A stretch of 64,000 nt of DNA from Flavobacterium salmonis (GTDB taxonomy: Bacteria; Bacteroidota; Bacteroidia; Flavobacteriales; Flavobacteriaceae). Shown here piece after piece: positions 9,475 through 18,117 of the stretch. The translations under genes were made by a program, and so were the position numbers. Location: contig NZ_CAIJDP010000057.1 of the NCBI RefSeq assembly GCF_903819435.1, positions 248,001 to 312,000 of the forward strand, given 5' to 3'. The notes under the pieces were generated by a model that was given only the letters and a program-made list of their open reading frames with translations, was not told where the DNA came from and ran no database searches. The first letter of the stretch is position 1. Each line of letters opens with the position of its first letter.

Positions 9475-9859
9475 ATGTACTTATTTATAATAATAAAACA
9501 AATGTAATCTTATTTTTTTGTAATCTACTATATATTAGCTTATTTATGTTTTTATTTTGATTTTATCACAATATATTGCTATAAAAATAATCAATTAATG
9601 AGAAACCGAAATTTTATTAAAATCCATATAGAAACCAATTCCATAGTTTTTTATATAAATTATGACGTACTTCATTAAAATAATTTAAAGCAAAAGGCAC
9701 TATATTAGAATATAAATTTGAATTCTAAATATTCAAAAATCTGAAAATTCTACTCTTCTTATATTTAATGTCTTTTTGAACCTACAATTCAGAAAAAAAT
9801 TATATCTTTGCGCCCTTAATTAACAGAGGTCGAGTACCTCAAAATTTAATCATACGATT
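9475..9859. other. Divergent intergenic region, RRM gene/rpsP
   Basis: AT-rich, without a plausible gene. It holds the possible minus-strand -7 box at 9499-9506 and the rpsP promoter at 9777-9810. A further TAAATTTG near 9713 lies next to the small palindrome TTTGAATTC...TATTCAAA but has no partner gene. Confidence 0.55.
9777..9810 (+). promoter_or_regulatory. Promoter of rpsP-rimM
   Basis: TTG at 9777-9779 and TATCTTTG at 9803-9810, with a 23-base spacer at the upper limit of the Bacteroidota range. It predicts a start near 9817 and a leader of roughly 40 bases. Confidence 0.6.
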
Positions 9860-10408
9860 ATGTCAGTAAAAATTAGATTACAAAGACACGGTAAAAAAGG
9901 AAAACCTTTTTACTGGGTTGTAGCTGCAGATGCACGCTCAAAAAGAGATGGTAAATACTTAGAGAAAATTGGTACTTACAATCCAAACACTAACCCTGCA
10001 ACTATCGATTTAAACCTTGATAGCGCTGTAAAATGGTTACACAATGGTGCACAACCAACTGATACTGCAAGAGCTATCCTTTCTTACAAAGGAGCTTTAT
10101 TGAAACACCACCTTGATGGAGGTATTCGTAAAGGAGCTTTAACTCAGGAACAAGCTGACGCAAAATTAGCTGCCTGGTTAGAAGCTAAAGCTGGAAAAGT
10201 TGATGCTAAAAAAGACGGTTTAACAAAAGCACAAGCTGATGTTAAAGCTAAAGCTTTAAAAGCAGAACAAGAAGTAAATGCTAAACGTTTAGCTGCTGCA
10301 GCTCAGGCTGAAGCTGATGCTATCGCTGCTGCATCTGCTGCTGAAGCGACAGAAGAAGTTGCTGAAGTAGAAGCTGCTGAAGAGAATAACGAAACAACTG
10401 AAGCATAA
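9860..10408 (+). CDS. rpsP: 30S ribosomal protein S16 with long C-terminal extension
   Basis: Small-subunit ribosomal protein. Residues 1-80 are canonical S16 (SVKIRLQRHGKKGKPFYWVVAAD, GTYNPN). The total of 182 residues is about twice the usual 80-90. From about 115 the tail is a low-complexity, charged alanine/lysine/glutamate helix ending in acidic residues (EEVAEVEAAEENNETTEA). Long S16 tails are known to me from Bacteroidota. It is first in a two-gene unit with rimM, 15 bases apart, the conserved S16-RimM pairing. Confidence 0.96.
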   Translation: MSVKIRLQRHGKKGKPFYWVVAADARSKRDGKYLEKIGTYNPNTNPATIDLNLDSAVKWLHNGAQPTDTARAILSYKGALLKHHLDGGIRKGALTQEQADAKLAAWLEAKAGKVDAKKDGLTKAQADVKAKALKAEQEVNAKRLAAAAQAEADAIAAASAAEATEEVAEVEAAEENNETTEA

Positions 10409-10423
10409 TTTTATCTGGCGATA

Positions 10424-10948
10424 ATGCGTAAAGAAGAATGTTTTTATTTAGGTAAAATCGCTAAAAAATTTAGTTTCAAAGGTGAGGTTCTGATCTATTT
10501 AGACACAGACGAACCTGAGTTATACGAAAATCTGGAATCAGTGTTTGTTGAGCACAACAAACACTTGGTTCCTTTTTTTATTGAAACAAGTTCTTTACAC
10601 AAAAACGATTTTCTAAGGGTTCGTTTTGAAGATGTAAATACCGAAGAAGATGCAGATGCCTTAGTTGGAAATGCTGTCTATCTTCCTTTAACTATGCTGC
10701 CAAAACTTTCAGGCAACAAGTTTTACTTCCACGAAGTTATTGGTTTTGAAATCGAAGACCAGCGTTTAGGTGTTTTCGGAAAAATAACTTCTATTAATGA
10801 TTCTTCTGCACAACCTCTTTTCGAAGTTTTAAATGGTGAAGTAGAAATCTTAATTCCAATGATTGATCATTTTCTTGTAAAAATTGACCGGGAAAATAAA
10901 AAAGTAATCATGGATCTGCCTGAAGGATTAGTAGAGATGTATCTTTAA
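10424..10948 (+). CDS. rimM: Ribosome maturation factor RimM
   Basis: 16S rRNA processing factor of 174 residues that binds S19 during assembly of the 30S head. The N-terminal beta-barrel has FYLGKIAKKFSFKGEVLIYLDTDEP, the usual G-x-I...GxxGE-like pattern in flavobacterial form. The C-terminal PRC-barrel runs from about residue 97 (FYFHEVIGFEI) to VEILIPMIDHFLVKID. It follows rpsP by 15 bases and probably shares its promoter. Confidence 0.95.
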   Translation: MRKEECFYLGKIAKKFSFKGEVLIYLDTDEPELYENLESVFVEHNKHLVPFFIETSSLHKNDFLRVRFEDVNTEEDADALVGNAVYLPLTMLPKLSGNKFYFHEVIGFEIEDQRLGVFGKITSINDSSAQPLFEVLNGEVEILIPMIDHFLVKIDRENKKVIMDLPEGLVEMYL

Positions 10949-11024
10949 TTTAGATTTTTAGATTATTCATTTCTGAAAGGAAAATCAAAAATCAATAATT
11001 GTTAACCATCATCCTTAAATTATC

Positions 11025-11732
11025 ATGTTCCAATTCAAGCAATTCTCTGTTCAGCAAGACAAAACTGCCATGAAAGTAGGTACCGATGGCGTTTTACTTG
11101 GCGCATGGGCTCCAATAAATCATAATCCATTTAGTGTTTTAGATATAGGTGCAGGAACCGGAATTATCGCATTGATGCTTGCTCAAAGAACGAATGCGGA
11201 ACAAATTGATGCGCTGGAAATTGACGAAGAGGCGTACGAACAAGCGGTAGAAAATTTCGAAAACTCACCATGGGGAGATCGTCTTTTTTGTTTTCATGCC
11301 GGTTTAGACGAATTTATTGAAGAACCGGAAGATGAATACGATTTGATCGTTTCAAATCCGCCTTTTTATTCCGAAGATTATAAAACAGAAAACGAGCAAC
11401 GCGACTTAGCCCGTTTTCAGGATGCAATGCCTTTTGAAGAATTAATTGAAGCTACCGATTTATTACTTTCAGAGAACGGAATATTTGCGCTGATTCTCCC
11501 ATTCAAAGAAGAAGAAAAATTTATAGCTTTAGCAAAAGAAGCTGAATTATATCCAACCAAAATTACACGCGTTAAAGGCACCCCAACTTCAGAAATTAAA
11601 CGCAGTTTATTGGCTTTCAGCCGAAATGAATCTCCACATATTGAAATCGATGAATTGATTATCGAAATTGACAGACATATTTATACTGCTGGGTATATTG
11701 AATTAACAAAAGAGTTTTATTTGAAAATGTAA
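11025..11732 (+). CDS. trmN6: tRNA1(Val) (adenine(37)-N6)-methyltransferase
   Basis: Class I SAM-dependent N6-adenine methyltransferase of 235 residues. Motif I is VLDIGAGTGIIALMLAQR near residue 39, the acidic motif II is ALEIDEEAYEQA, and the catalytic NPPF is in SNPPFYSED near residue 110. NPPF with this length and N-terminus (FRFKQF-like FQFKQFSVQQDKTAMKVGTDGVLLGAW) identifies the TrmN6/YfiC family. It stands alone, 76 bases after rimM. Confidence 0.93.
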   Translation: MFQFKQFSVQQDKTAMKVGTDGVLLGAWAPINHNPFSVLDIGAGTGIIALMLAQRTNAEQIDALEIDEEAYEQAVENFENSPWGDRLFCFHAGLDEFIEEPEDEYDLIVSNPPFYSEDYKTENEQRDLARFQDAMPFEELIEATDLLLSENGIFALILPFKEEEKFIALAKEAELYPTKITRVKGTPTSEIKRSLLAFSRNESPHIEIDELIIEIDRHIYTAGYIELTKEFYLKM

Positions 11733-11870
11733 TCTTTTGAGATTATGGTTAAATAATTTAAATCCAGCCATTTTTAATTATATCTTCATTTTTTGCTTTA
11801 AGAATACAACAATATATAATGTTTTTGTTATATTTATATTTTTTAAATTTGTTCAGTAAAACTATTAAAA

Positions 11871-13049
11871 ATGAAACCAGACCAATTTCAAGCACCCGAT
11901 TATTACAATTTAGATGATCTATTGACAGAAGAACACAAACTGGTTCGCGAGTCGGCGCGTGCATGGGTAAAGCGTGAAGTTTCTCCCATCATAGAAGAAT
12001 ATGCCCAAAAAGCCGAATTCCCTAAACAAATTATAAAAGGACTTGGAGAAATTGGAGGATTTGGCCCTTACATTCCGGTTGAATATGGAGGAGCAGGCTT
12101 AGATCAAATTTCATATGGATTGATCATGCAGGAAATTGAACGTGGTGATTCAGGTGTGCGATCTACCTCATCTGTTCAGTCTTCATTAGTTATGTATCCA
12201 ATCTGGAAATACGGAAATGAGGAACAGCGCATGAAATATTTACCAAAACTGGCCACCGGTGAATTCATGGGATGTTTTGGATTAACAGAACCCGACCACG
12301 GTTCTGACCCGGGAAGCATGATTACCAATTTTAAGGACATGGGTGATCATTATCTTTTAAATGGTGCCAAAATGTGGATTTCGAATGCTCCGTTTGCCGA
12401 TATTGCTGTCGTTTGGGCGAAAAATGAAGAAGGAAGAATCCACGGATTAATCGTAGAACGCGGTATGGAAGGTTTTACAACACCTGAAACCCATAATAAA
12501 TGGTCGCTTCGTGCATCATCTACAGGTGAGTTAATTTTTGACAACGTGAAAGTTCCTAAAGAAAATCTGTTACCAAATAAATCCGGATTAGGTGCACCGC
12601 TTGGCTGTTTAGATTCGGCACGATATGGGATTGCCTGGGGAGCAATTGGAGCAGCAATGGACTGTTACGACACGGCTTTGCGTTATGCCAAAGAAAGAAT
12701 CCAGTTTGGAAAACCTATTGGAGGAACACAATTACAACAGAAAAAACTGGCAGAAATGATTACCGAAATCACAAAAGCACAATTATTAACCTGGCGTTTG
12801 GGTGTTTTGCGAAATGAAGGAAAAGCTACAACAGCCCAAATCTCAATGGCCAAACGAAATAATGTTGACATGGCGATTCATATTGCACGCGAAGCCAGAC
12901 AAATGCTGGGCGGAATGGGAATTACAGGCGAATATTCGATCATGCGTCACATGATGAATCTCGAAAGTGTTATTACCTACGAAGGCACTCATGACATTCA
13001 CTTATTGATAACCGGAATGGATGTAACCGGAATTTCAGCATTCAAATAA
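11871..13049 (+). CDS. gcdH: Acyl-CoA dehydrogenase, glutaryl-CoA dehydrogenase type
   Basis: FAD enzyme of 392 residues, the usual length. The catalytic base is E371 in ITYEGTHDIH. The neighbourhood MLGGMGITGEYSIMRHMMNLESVITYEGTHDIH is very close to what I recall of mammalian glutaryl-CoA dehydrogenase, more so than to short-chain acyl-CoA dehydrogenases. FGLTEPDHGSDP and KMWISNA are flavin-site signatures. It probably decarboxylates glutaryl-CoA to crotonyl-CoA in lysine or tryptophan breakdown; no other catabolic gene is nearby. TAAATTTG at 11844-11851 may be its -7 box. A terminator follows. Confidence 0.9.
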   Translation: MKPDQFQAPDYYNLDDLLTEEHKLVRESARAWVKREVSPIIEEYAQKAEFPKQIIKGLGEIGGFGPYIPVEYGGAGLDQISYGLIMQEIERGDSGVRSTSSVQSSLVMYPIWKYGNEEQRMKYLPKLATGEFMGCFGLTEPDHGSDPGSMITNFKDMGDHYLLNGAKMWISNAPFADIAVVWAKNEEGRIHGLIVERGMEGFTTPETHNKWSLRASSTGELIFDNVKVPKENLLPNKSGLGAPLGCLDSARYGIAWGAIGAAMDCYDTALRYAKERIQFGKPIGGTQLQQKKLAEMITEITKAQLLTWRLGVLRNEGKATTAQISMAKRNNVDMAIHIAREARQMLGGMGITGEYSIMRHMMNLESVITYEGTHDIHLLITGMDVTGISAFK

Positions 13050-13083
13050 GAACTCTCTATTAAAATATATTGAAAATCAATGC

Positions 13084-13114
13084 AAAAAGCTTCTTCTAAT
13101 CGGGAAGCTTTTTT
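13084..13114 (+). terminator. Intrinsic terminator after gcdH
   Basis: AAAAAGCTTC (13084-13093) pairs with GAAGCTTTTT (13104-13113) around a 10-base loop and ends in a T-run. Confidence 0.88.
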
Positions 13115-13138
13115 ATATTTACCGAAAATACCACGTCT

Positions 13139-13921
13139 ATGAATATTGAAACCATCAACAATCGCATTCATCCTCAAAAGGAAATGCTTTTACAACATTC
13201 TTTGTACAATAAAATTCAAAGCATCGATGACTTACACCGTTTTTTAGAAAGTCATGTTTTTGCAGTTTGGGACTTTATGTCATTATTAAAGGCTTTACAG
13301 GCTAAACTTACCTGCACAACTACGCCGTGGTTTCCAACAAAAAATCCCGAAACCCGATATTTAATCAACGAAATTGTTCTTGCCGAAGAAACCGACCTGA
13401 CTATTGATGGAAGGAGACAAAGTCATTACGAAATGTATTTTGAAGCTATGGAAGATTGTGGCGCTGATACTACTGCAATTAACAAATTTTTATCCGAAGT
13501 AAATTCGCTTCATAATATTTTTGTGGCCATCAAACAAAGTTCATTACATCCTGATGTAAAATCATTTTTAGATTTCACCTTCAGAGTTATTGAACAGGGA
13601 AAACCGCATGAAATTGCCGCTGCCTTTACTTTTGGACGAGAAGACCTAATTCCGGCTATGTTTACCCAAATCTTAAAGAACTTTCAAAAAAATCTTCCGG
13701 AAACCGATTTAAGTAAATTACTTTATTATTTTGAAAGACATATTGAATTGGATGCCGATGAACACGGACCAATGGCCATGCAAATGATTACGGATTTATG
13801 CGGAAATGATGCTGAAAAATGGTCTGATGTTGAAGAAATTTCAATTCTTGCCCTGGAAAAAAGAATCGGACTCTGGAATGCCATTGAAGAAGAAATTTCA
13901 ATGAAAGCTGAAATGGTATAA
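13139..13921 (+). CDS. DUF3050 protein, heme-oxygenase-like fold candidate
   Basis: A 260-residue soluble protein that I recognise as DUF3050: ESHVFAVWDFMSLLKALQ near residue 38, TPWFPTKNPETRYLINEIVLAEETD near 62, FTFGREDLIPAMF near 160, and YFERHIELDADEHGPMA near 198. No signal peptide. The repeated acid and histidine residues on predicted helices (H39, E76, E82, E200, H202, D206, H210 approximately) would suit a metal-binding helical bundle of the heme-oxygenase/diiron type. That is inference from spacing only; the function is unknown. It is monocistronic, between the gcdH terminator and an SGNH lipoprotein. Confidence 0.75.
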   Translation: MNIETINNRIHPQKEMLLQHSLYNKIQSIDDLHRFLESHVFAVWDFMSLLKALQAKLTCTTTPWFPTKNPETRYLINEIVLAEETDLTIDGRRQSHYEMYFEAMEDCGADTTAINKFLSEVNSLHNIFVAIKQSSLHPDVKSFLDFTFRVIEQGKPHEIAAAFTFGREDLIPAMFTQILKNFQKNLPETDLSKLLYYFERHIELDADEHGPMAMQMITDLCGNDAEKWSDVEEISILALEKRIGLWNAIEEEISMKAEMV

Positions 13922-13988
13922 AACCATAATTGCTTTTTTAACGTAACTATTTGTTTAGAAATGATGACCAATCTAATTTATTCAAATT

Positions 13989-14765
13989 ATGAAACCACAG
14001 TTCAAACAAATAGTTATTGTTTTACTTTCTACATTTCTTTTGAGTTGCAGTACAGACGAATCAAATACTGAAACCGCTGTTACTCCCGTGCCAATTACAC
14101 CTCCACCATCAGTCCCAAATCCGGAAATTCCAAGCGGACCCATTGCTAAATCCATACATTATTTAGCCTTGGGAGACAGTTATACGATTGGTCAAAGCGT
14201 TTGCGAAACATGCCGATTTCCGGAACAGCTCAAAACGAGCTTAAAAATGTTTTATACACAAACCAATTTTTCATTAAAAGTAATTGCTACCACAGGCTGG
14301 ACAACCACCAATTTAATTTCGGCCATAAACCAACAAAAACCCGAATCCAATTATGATTTGGTGACGCTGTTAATTGGTGTCAACAACCAATATCAGGGAA
14401 AAGATTTCTCTTTGTATGAAAAAGAATTTCCGGAACTGGCAAACAAAGCCATTATGTTCGCAAAAGGCGATAAAAAAAACGTAATTGTAGTTTCGATTCC
14501 GGATTATGCTTACACTCCTTATGCAAAAAATTTAAGTGATAGCCAAAAGACAAAAATCTCCACAGAAATAAATCAGTACAATAATTTTGCTGAGAATTAT
14601 TGCAAGGCAAATGAAATAGTTTTTGTTGGAATTACCGATATCACAAGACAAGGACTGAGCAATCCAAATTTGGTTACTTCAGATGGACTGCATCCTTCTG
14701 AATCTGCTTATGCTGCGTTTGTTGAGCGTCTTTTGCCCAAAGCCAGAATAGCATTGCAAGATTAG
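13989..14765 (+). CDS. SGNH/GDSL-family hydrolase lipoprotein
   Basis: A 258-residue secreted esterase-type hydrolase. The signal sequence ends in the lipobox LLSCS, so the mature protein should be lipid-anchored; a proline-rich linker (TPVPITPPPSVPNPEIP) follows. GDSYTIG near residue 63 carries the nucleophile serine (block I), LIGVNNQYQG is the block III asparagine region, and DGLHPSESAY near the end supplies the Asp-His pair (block V). The substrate is unknown; deacetylation of a polysaccharide or lipid ester is typical of the family. Stands alone. Confidence 0.88.
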   Translation: MKPQFKQIVIVLLSTFLLSCSTDESNTETAVTPVPITPPPSVPNPEIPSGPIAKSIHYLALGDSYTIGQSVCETCRFPEQLKTSLKMFYTQTNFSLKVIATTGWTTTNLISAINQQKPESNYDLVTLLIGVNNQYQGKDFSLYEKEFPELANKAIMFAKGDKKNVIVVSIPDYAYTPYAKNLSDSQKTKISTEINQYNNFAENYCKANEIVFVGITDITRQGLSNPNLVTSDGLHPSESAYAAFVERLLPKARIALQD

Positions 14766-14815
14766 ATATTTATTAAATTTTAGAAGCAAAAAATCTGTTT
14801 TCAATAAGACATTTA

Positions 14816-14886
14816 GTACCGCTATCCATTTTATCTTTTGTGGCGAACACCTCCACAAAAGAATATCATTCCTATCGGGGCTAGAT
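14816..14886. repeat. Flavobacterial hairpin repeat, copy A
   Basis: Shared frame CCGCTATCC...ATC-TTTT, an inner hairpin, then ATCATTCCTATCGGGGCTA. The inner stem CTTTTGTGG/CCACAAAAG is perfect (14835-14843 with 14853-14861). It resembles copies B (21752-21828) and C (30841-30910). It lies downstream of two convergent genes. Confidence 0.75.
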
Positions 14887-14918
14887 TAGAGAATTTTCAA
14901 TTTAAAGAACCCATTTTT

Positions 14919-15455
14919 TTACATTGGCGGAGGTGGAGGTGGAGCCGAAAGACGCCCTAAATCACCAAAGTCTAAAACTTTTTTTGTTGGGAGAAATTTT
15001 AATTTGGCATTTATTTGTTCTAATGAACCTATGAATATTTTGAGCTCTTTTGGAAATTTATTTCCATATAAAGAAATCTTTTTTCGCTTATCTCCTATAG
15101 AAATACCCAAAACATAAGCCTGACGATCATACAAATGCTCTTCTGTATAAATACTATCAAACTTTGTAAAATCTATTCCGTTAAATAATTTAATAAGTTT
15201 TTCTCTTTCTTCTGATTTAAGGATTGCATAAGCGTTTTCTATTGGATAAGGATCACTTTTATGAACATAAATCGTATCACTTTTTGCAAATTTTATTGAA
15301 TTAATATGAAGTGAGTCTGCTGAAGTAAAAACAAAATTATCAAAAGGAAATGGCTTGGCTTCCTGATTATCAGAAGGCAATGATCTGACTTCTTGTTTTT
15401 TAGAACAGGAAATTAATATGAATAGAAAATTTAAAAGTATAATTTGTTTTTTCAT
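14919..15455 (-). CDS. Small lipoprotein with polyproline C-terminus, unrecognised
   Basis: A 178-residue protein with a signal sequence and lipobox (FILISCSKK), so probably a periplasmic or surface lipoprotein. The body has no motif I know; it ends DFGDLGRLSAPPPPPPM. A decayed partial copy of its C-terminus, with its downstream flank, lies at 21847-22003. It is downstream of the polyamine operon on the same strand, 30 bases after the last gene of that operon, but its own start region looks separate. Confidence 0.75.
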   Translation of the reverse strand: MKKQIILLNFLFILISCSKKQEVRSLPSDNQEAKPFPFDNFVFTSADSLHINSIKFAKSDTIYVHKSDPYPIENAYAILKSEEREKLIKLFNGIDFTKFDSIYTEEHLYDRQAYVLGISIGDKRKKISLYGNKFPKELKIFIGSLEQINAKLKFLPTKKVLDFGDLGRLSAPPPPPPM

Positions 15456-15485
15456 AATATTAAAATATAAAATAATTCGTACCGA

Positions 15486-16511
15486 TCATACAGCTTTCTT
15501 AGATTTCCAAATAAAACCATCGAGCAAATAATGTGTAAACTGAGGTACACTCAACAGAGGAACCAGCACAAACTGCCAGCCCGAGAAATCAAAATTACTG
15601 ACGGAAATATTTTCATTCCACACAAAAAACTCCCAAAGAAATTCTTCTGAAAAAGCAATTACCAATAAAATCAGTCCATAAATAAATACGGCATTGTAAT
15701 TTTTCAAAAAGCCAAGAACTCCTGAACCGTTATCAACTTTGCTTTCAACTTCTCTAAAATAAACCAACGCCATATACGGAATTCCGTGTGAGACTACATT
15801 AAGCAAAGTAAAAACAAGATCATCATTAAAATAGACAATTCCGAAATACCAGGACAAGGCTGTTCCCAAAATAATACTGTTTTTCGGAACGTTAAAAAAG
15901 CTGTTTTTCACTGAAATAATTGCAGTACGAACCACATACAATAATAAAATGCCAATGTAAATCCAAAACAGGATTTCCAACAAGGCCTGATTCTTAAAAT
16001 GAAAAAACTCATCTTTAACAAACCAGTTAAATTTTCTATTGGGAGATAGAAACCAAAACAACATCGGGTAAACGGTTGCCGCATAAATTGCCAGATTATC
16101 GGTTATAACTGAAACCTTTGTTTTTTCTTCATTACGGGCATACAACCGCATAAAACCATATTGCTGCCTAATGAAATGAAAGACGGCAACATACGCCAGA
16201 AAAGACCAAAAAACCAGACTTCCAAAAGAAAACAAAATCATGCTTATCACAAAACAAACAATCGGCAGGAGAATTAGCAGTTTCTTCTTTTTCTGAAATT
16301 CATCTGCAACAAAATACGTTTTAAACAAAGTCGCATAAACATGAGCTACATCGATAAAAACAATTAGAAAAAGCCAGGTATAAAAAGAATAATCATCTTC
16401 GATTTCAATTATATAATCCTGAAACATAAAAATGATCGCCAGTACAAAAAATGACGGTCCAATGATAAACAGTAAATCTGTTTTGGCTCTATGAATCCAG
16501 GGTTGCATCAT
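15486..16511 (-). CDS. Multi-TM protein with conserved-looking histidines, last gene of polyamine operon
   Basis: A 341-residue integral membrane protein with about eight hydrophobic helices. Histidines sit at helix ends in DVAHVYATLFKTYF, VFHFIRQQYGFMRLY, SHGIPYMALVYF and TPQ-like PQFTHYLLDGFIWK. That layout recalls membrane di-iron desaturases and hydroxylases but lacks the strict HxxxH/HxxHH boxes, so catalysis is only a guess. It overlaps the upstream flavoprotein gene by 23 bases, so the two are translationally coupled. Two adjacent ATGs (16511, 16508) are possible starts. I do not recognise a named family. Confidence 0.8.
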   Translation of the reverse strand: MMQPWIHRAKTDLLFIIGPSFFVLAIIFMFQDYIIEIEDDYSFYTWLFLIVFIDVAHVYATLFKTYFVADEFQKKKKLLILLPIVCFVISMILFSFGSLVFWSFLAYVAVFHFIRQQYGFMRLYARNEEKTKVSVITDNLAIYAATVYPMLFWFLSPNRKFNWFVKDEFFHFKNQALLEILFWIYIGILLLYVVRTAIISVKNSFFNVPKNSIILGTALSWYFGIVYFNDDLVFTLLNVVSHGIPYMALVYFREVESKVDNGSGVLGFLKNYNAVFIYGLILLVIAFSEEFLWEFFVWNENISVSNFDFSGWQFVLVPLLSVPQFTHYLLDGFIWKSKKAV

Positions 16512-18117
16512 TTAAAATTTGGTTTACAGCATTAATTCCCTGATGAAAAGCTTCTTCAAAAATGGAGATTCCGGACAGGTCGGTGTGAGCAAAATAAATT
16601 CGGTTTTCGATGTTTTTTGCGGCATTCTCTTTGGCCTTGCCAAAAATAAAATCAGGTACTGGCGAAATCATTCCATGCCCTAATATAAAAACTTCCATTT
16701 CTTCAATATATTCTTCGATATCCGGATGCGCAATTTTCAGATCGTCAAAAACGACCTGTTTCCAGTATTCTTTGTCTTTTTTGTAGATTTCTTTTCGGGT
16801 TTTCTTCAAATCACCTGATGAAAAGCTATAGTAATAGGTAATTACTTTTTTCTCATGAACCTGATTCAGCGTCTGATGTTGTGCATACACATAACCCAAA
16901 CCTTTCGCGTCATAAATCACATTATCCCACGAAAGCGGAAAACTAAAATTGTCCGGCAAATCATTTACGGTTAAGGTCGCCAAAAGCCAGGGTGTATAAT
17001 GAAATCCCTTTGTAAATTCTTTACGGTTTTTTATCAAATACTGATTGACAAACTGAGGTGTTGCCATAATAACTTTGTCTGCTATAATTTCAATCGAAAC
17101 TTTTTTAGCATCATCAAATGCTTTGGCAACCACTTTATTATTTTCGACTTTTACCTCATAAACCAAATGGTTTTTCAGGGTTTTCTTCTCAGTATATTTT
17201 TTAAGATGACTGGCTAATCTGGCATTCCCTTCAGGCCATGTTAAAACGCTCTCATTTTTATCGGTAACCGAGTCCTGTTTTCTTCCGGCGAAATAATGAA
17301 TCCCGGCCCAGGCAGAAACGAATTCTATTCCCAAACCAAAGTCATCTTTGCAGCAATAATCGATATAATTAAATAATGGTTTCGATTTGAAATTATGCTT
17401 TTCAAACCATTTCTGCATCGTTATTTTATCCAGATTTCGGGCATTTTCATCTTCCGAAGAAAGATGAATCGGAATATTGAATACGTATTTTTGATCTGCT
17501 CCTTTCGCAATTCGGAATGCATCCATTTCTTTAAAGAATCGTATAAACTCCTTATCATCGTCAACCGAATTTCCTTCTTTTGGAACCACGCCTTCCTGCC
17601 AGTTGTTTTTGTAAAACAATCTTTCGTCAGGCGCAAAAGTCAATTGCAGTTCATCGAAAACCGGAAGGCCTTTTTTATCATAACCTAAGATAATTTTTTC
17701 TTCTTCCAAAAACTGCAGCAATTCTTTATCATCAAAATTTGGAAGAGGCAAATAATGCGCTCCCAATGGATATTTTGAATATTTATTTTGACCGTTTGAG
17801 GAATTTCCGCCCAGATGATCTGCCATTTCAAGGAGCAAAAAATCTGAAATGTCTTTTTTGTGAAACTGGCGCGCAGCACTCAAACCCGAAATACCACCTC
17901 CAATTATTAAATACGGAATCTGAATTTGCGCTGTCGGCTTCGGAAAATCCTTAATCCATAACCGATGCCCCAAAAGATGGTTAGTCCCTGATAAACGAAT
18001 CATCAGAATAGCTATTTTATCGGAACAAAACTGTAAAAACGGAATTAAAAGCAAAGAAGCCCCAATTCCTTTTACGAAATTTCGCCTTCCTTTATTGCAA
18101 TTTTCCCCATTCTTCAT
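16489..18117 (-). CDS. Flavin amine oxidase-like protein with twin-arginine signal
   Basis: A 542-residue FAD-dependent oxidoreductase. The N-terminus KGRRNFVKGIGASLLLIPFLQ has the RRxFxK twin-arginine motif and a hydrophobic core, so it is probably exported folded with its flavin. The dinucleotide fold is YLIIGGGISGLSAARQFHKK near residue 68, and the C-terminal IYFAHTDLSGISIFEEAFHQGINAVNQIL is the FAD-closing segment of monoamine/polyamine oxidases. Next to a decarboxylase and an aminopropyltransferase, a polyamine-like substrate is plausible. The start is ATG 18117, with a TTG just before. It overlaps the aminopropyltransferase gene by 26 bases and the next gene by 23. Confidence 0.85.
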   Translation of the reverse strand: MKNGENCNKGRRNFVKGIGASLLLIPFLQFCSDKIAILMIRLSGTNHLLGHRLWIKDFPKPTAQIQIPYLIIGGGISGLSAARQFHKKDISDFLLLEMADHLGGNSSNGQNKYSKYPLGAHYLPLPNFDDKELLQFLEEEKIILGYDKKGLPVFDELQLTFAPDERLFYKNNWQEGVVPKEGNSVDDDKEFIRFFKEMDAFRIAKGADQKYVFNIPIHLSSEDENARNLDKITMQKWFEKHNFKSKPLFNYIDYCCKDDFGLGIEFVSAWAGIHYFAGRKQDSVTDKNESVLTWPEGNARLASHLKKYTEKKTLKNHLVYEVKVENNKVVAKAFDDAKKVSIEIIADKVIMATPQFVNQYLIKNRKEFTKGFHYTPWLLATLTVNDLPDNFSFPLSWDNVIYDAKGLGYVYAQHQTLNQVHEKKVITYYYSFSSGDLKKTRKEIYKKDKEYWKQVVFDDLKIAHPDIEEYIEEMEVFILGHGMISPVPDFIFGKAKENAAKNIENRIYFAHTDLSGISIFEEAFHQGINAVNQILNDATLDS

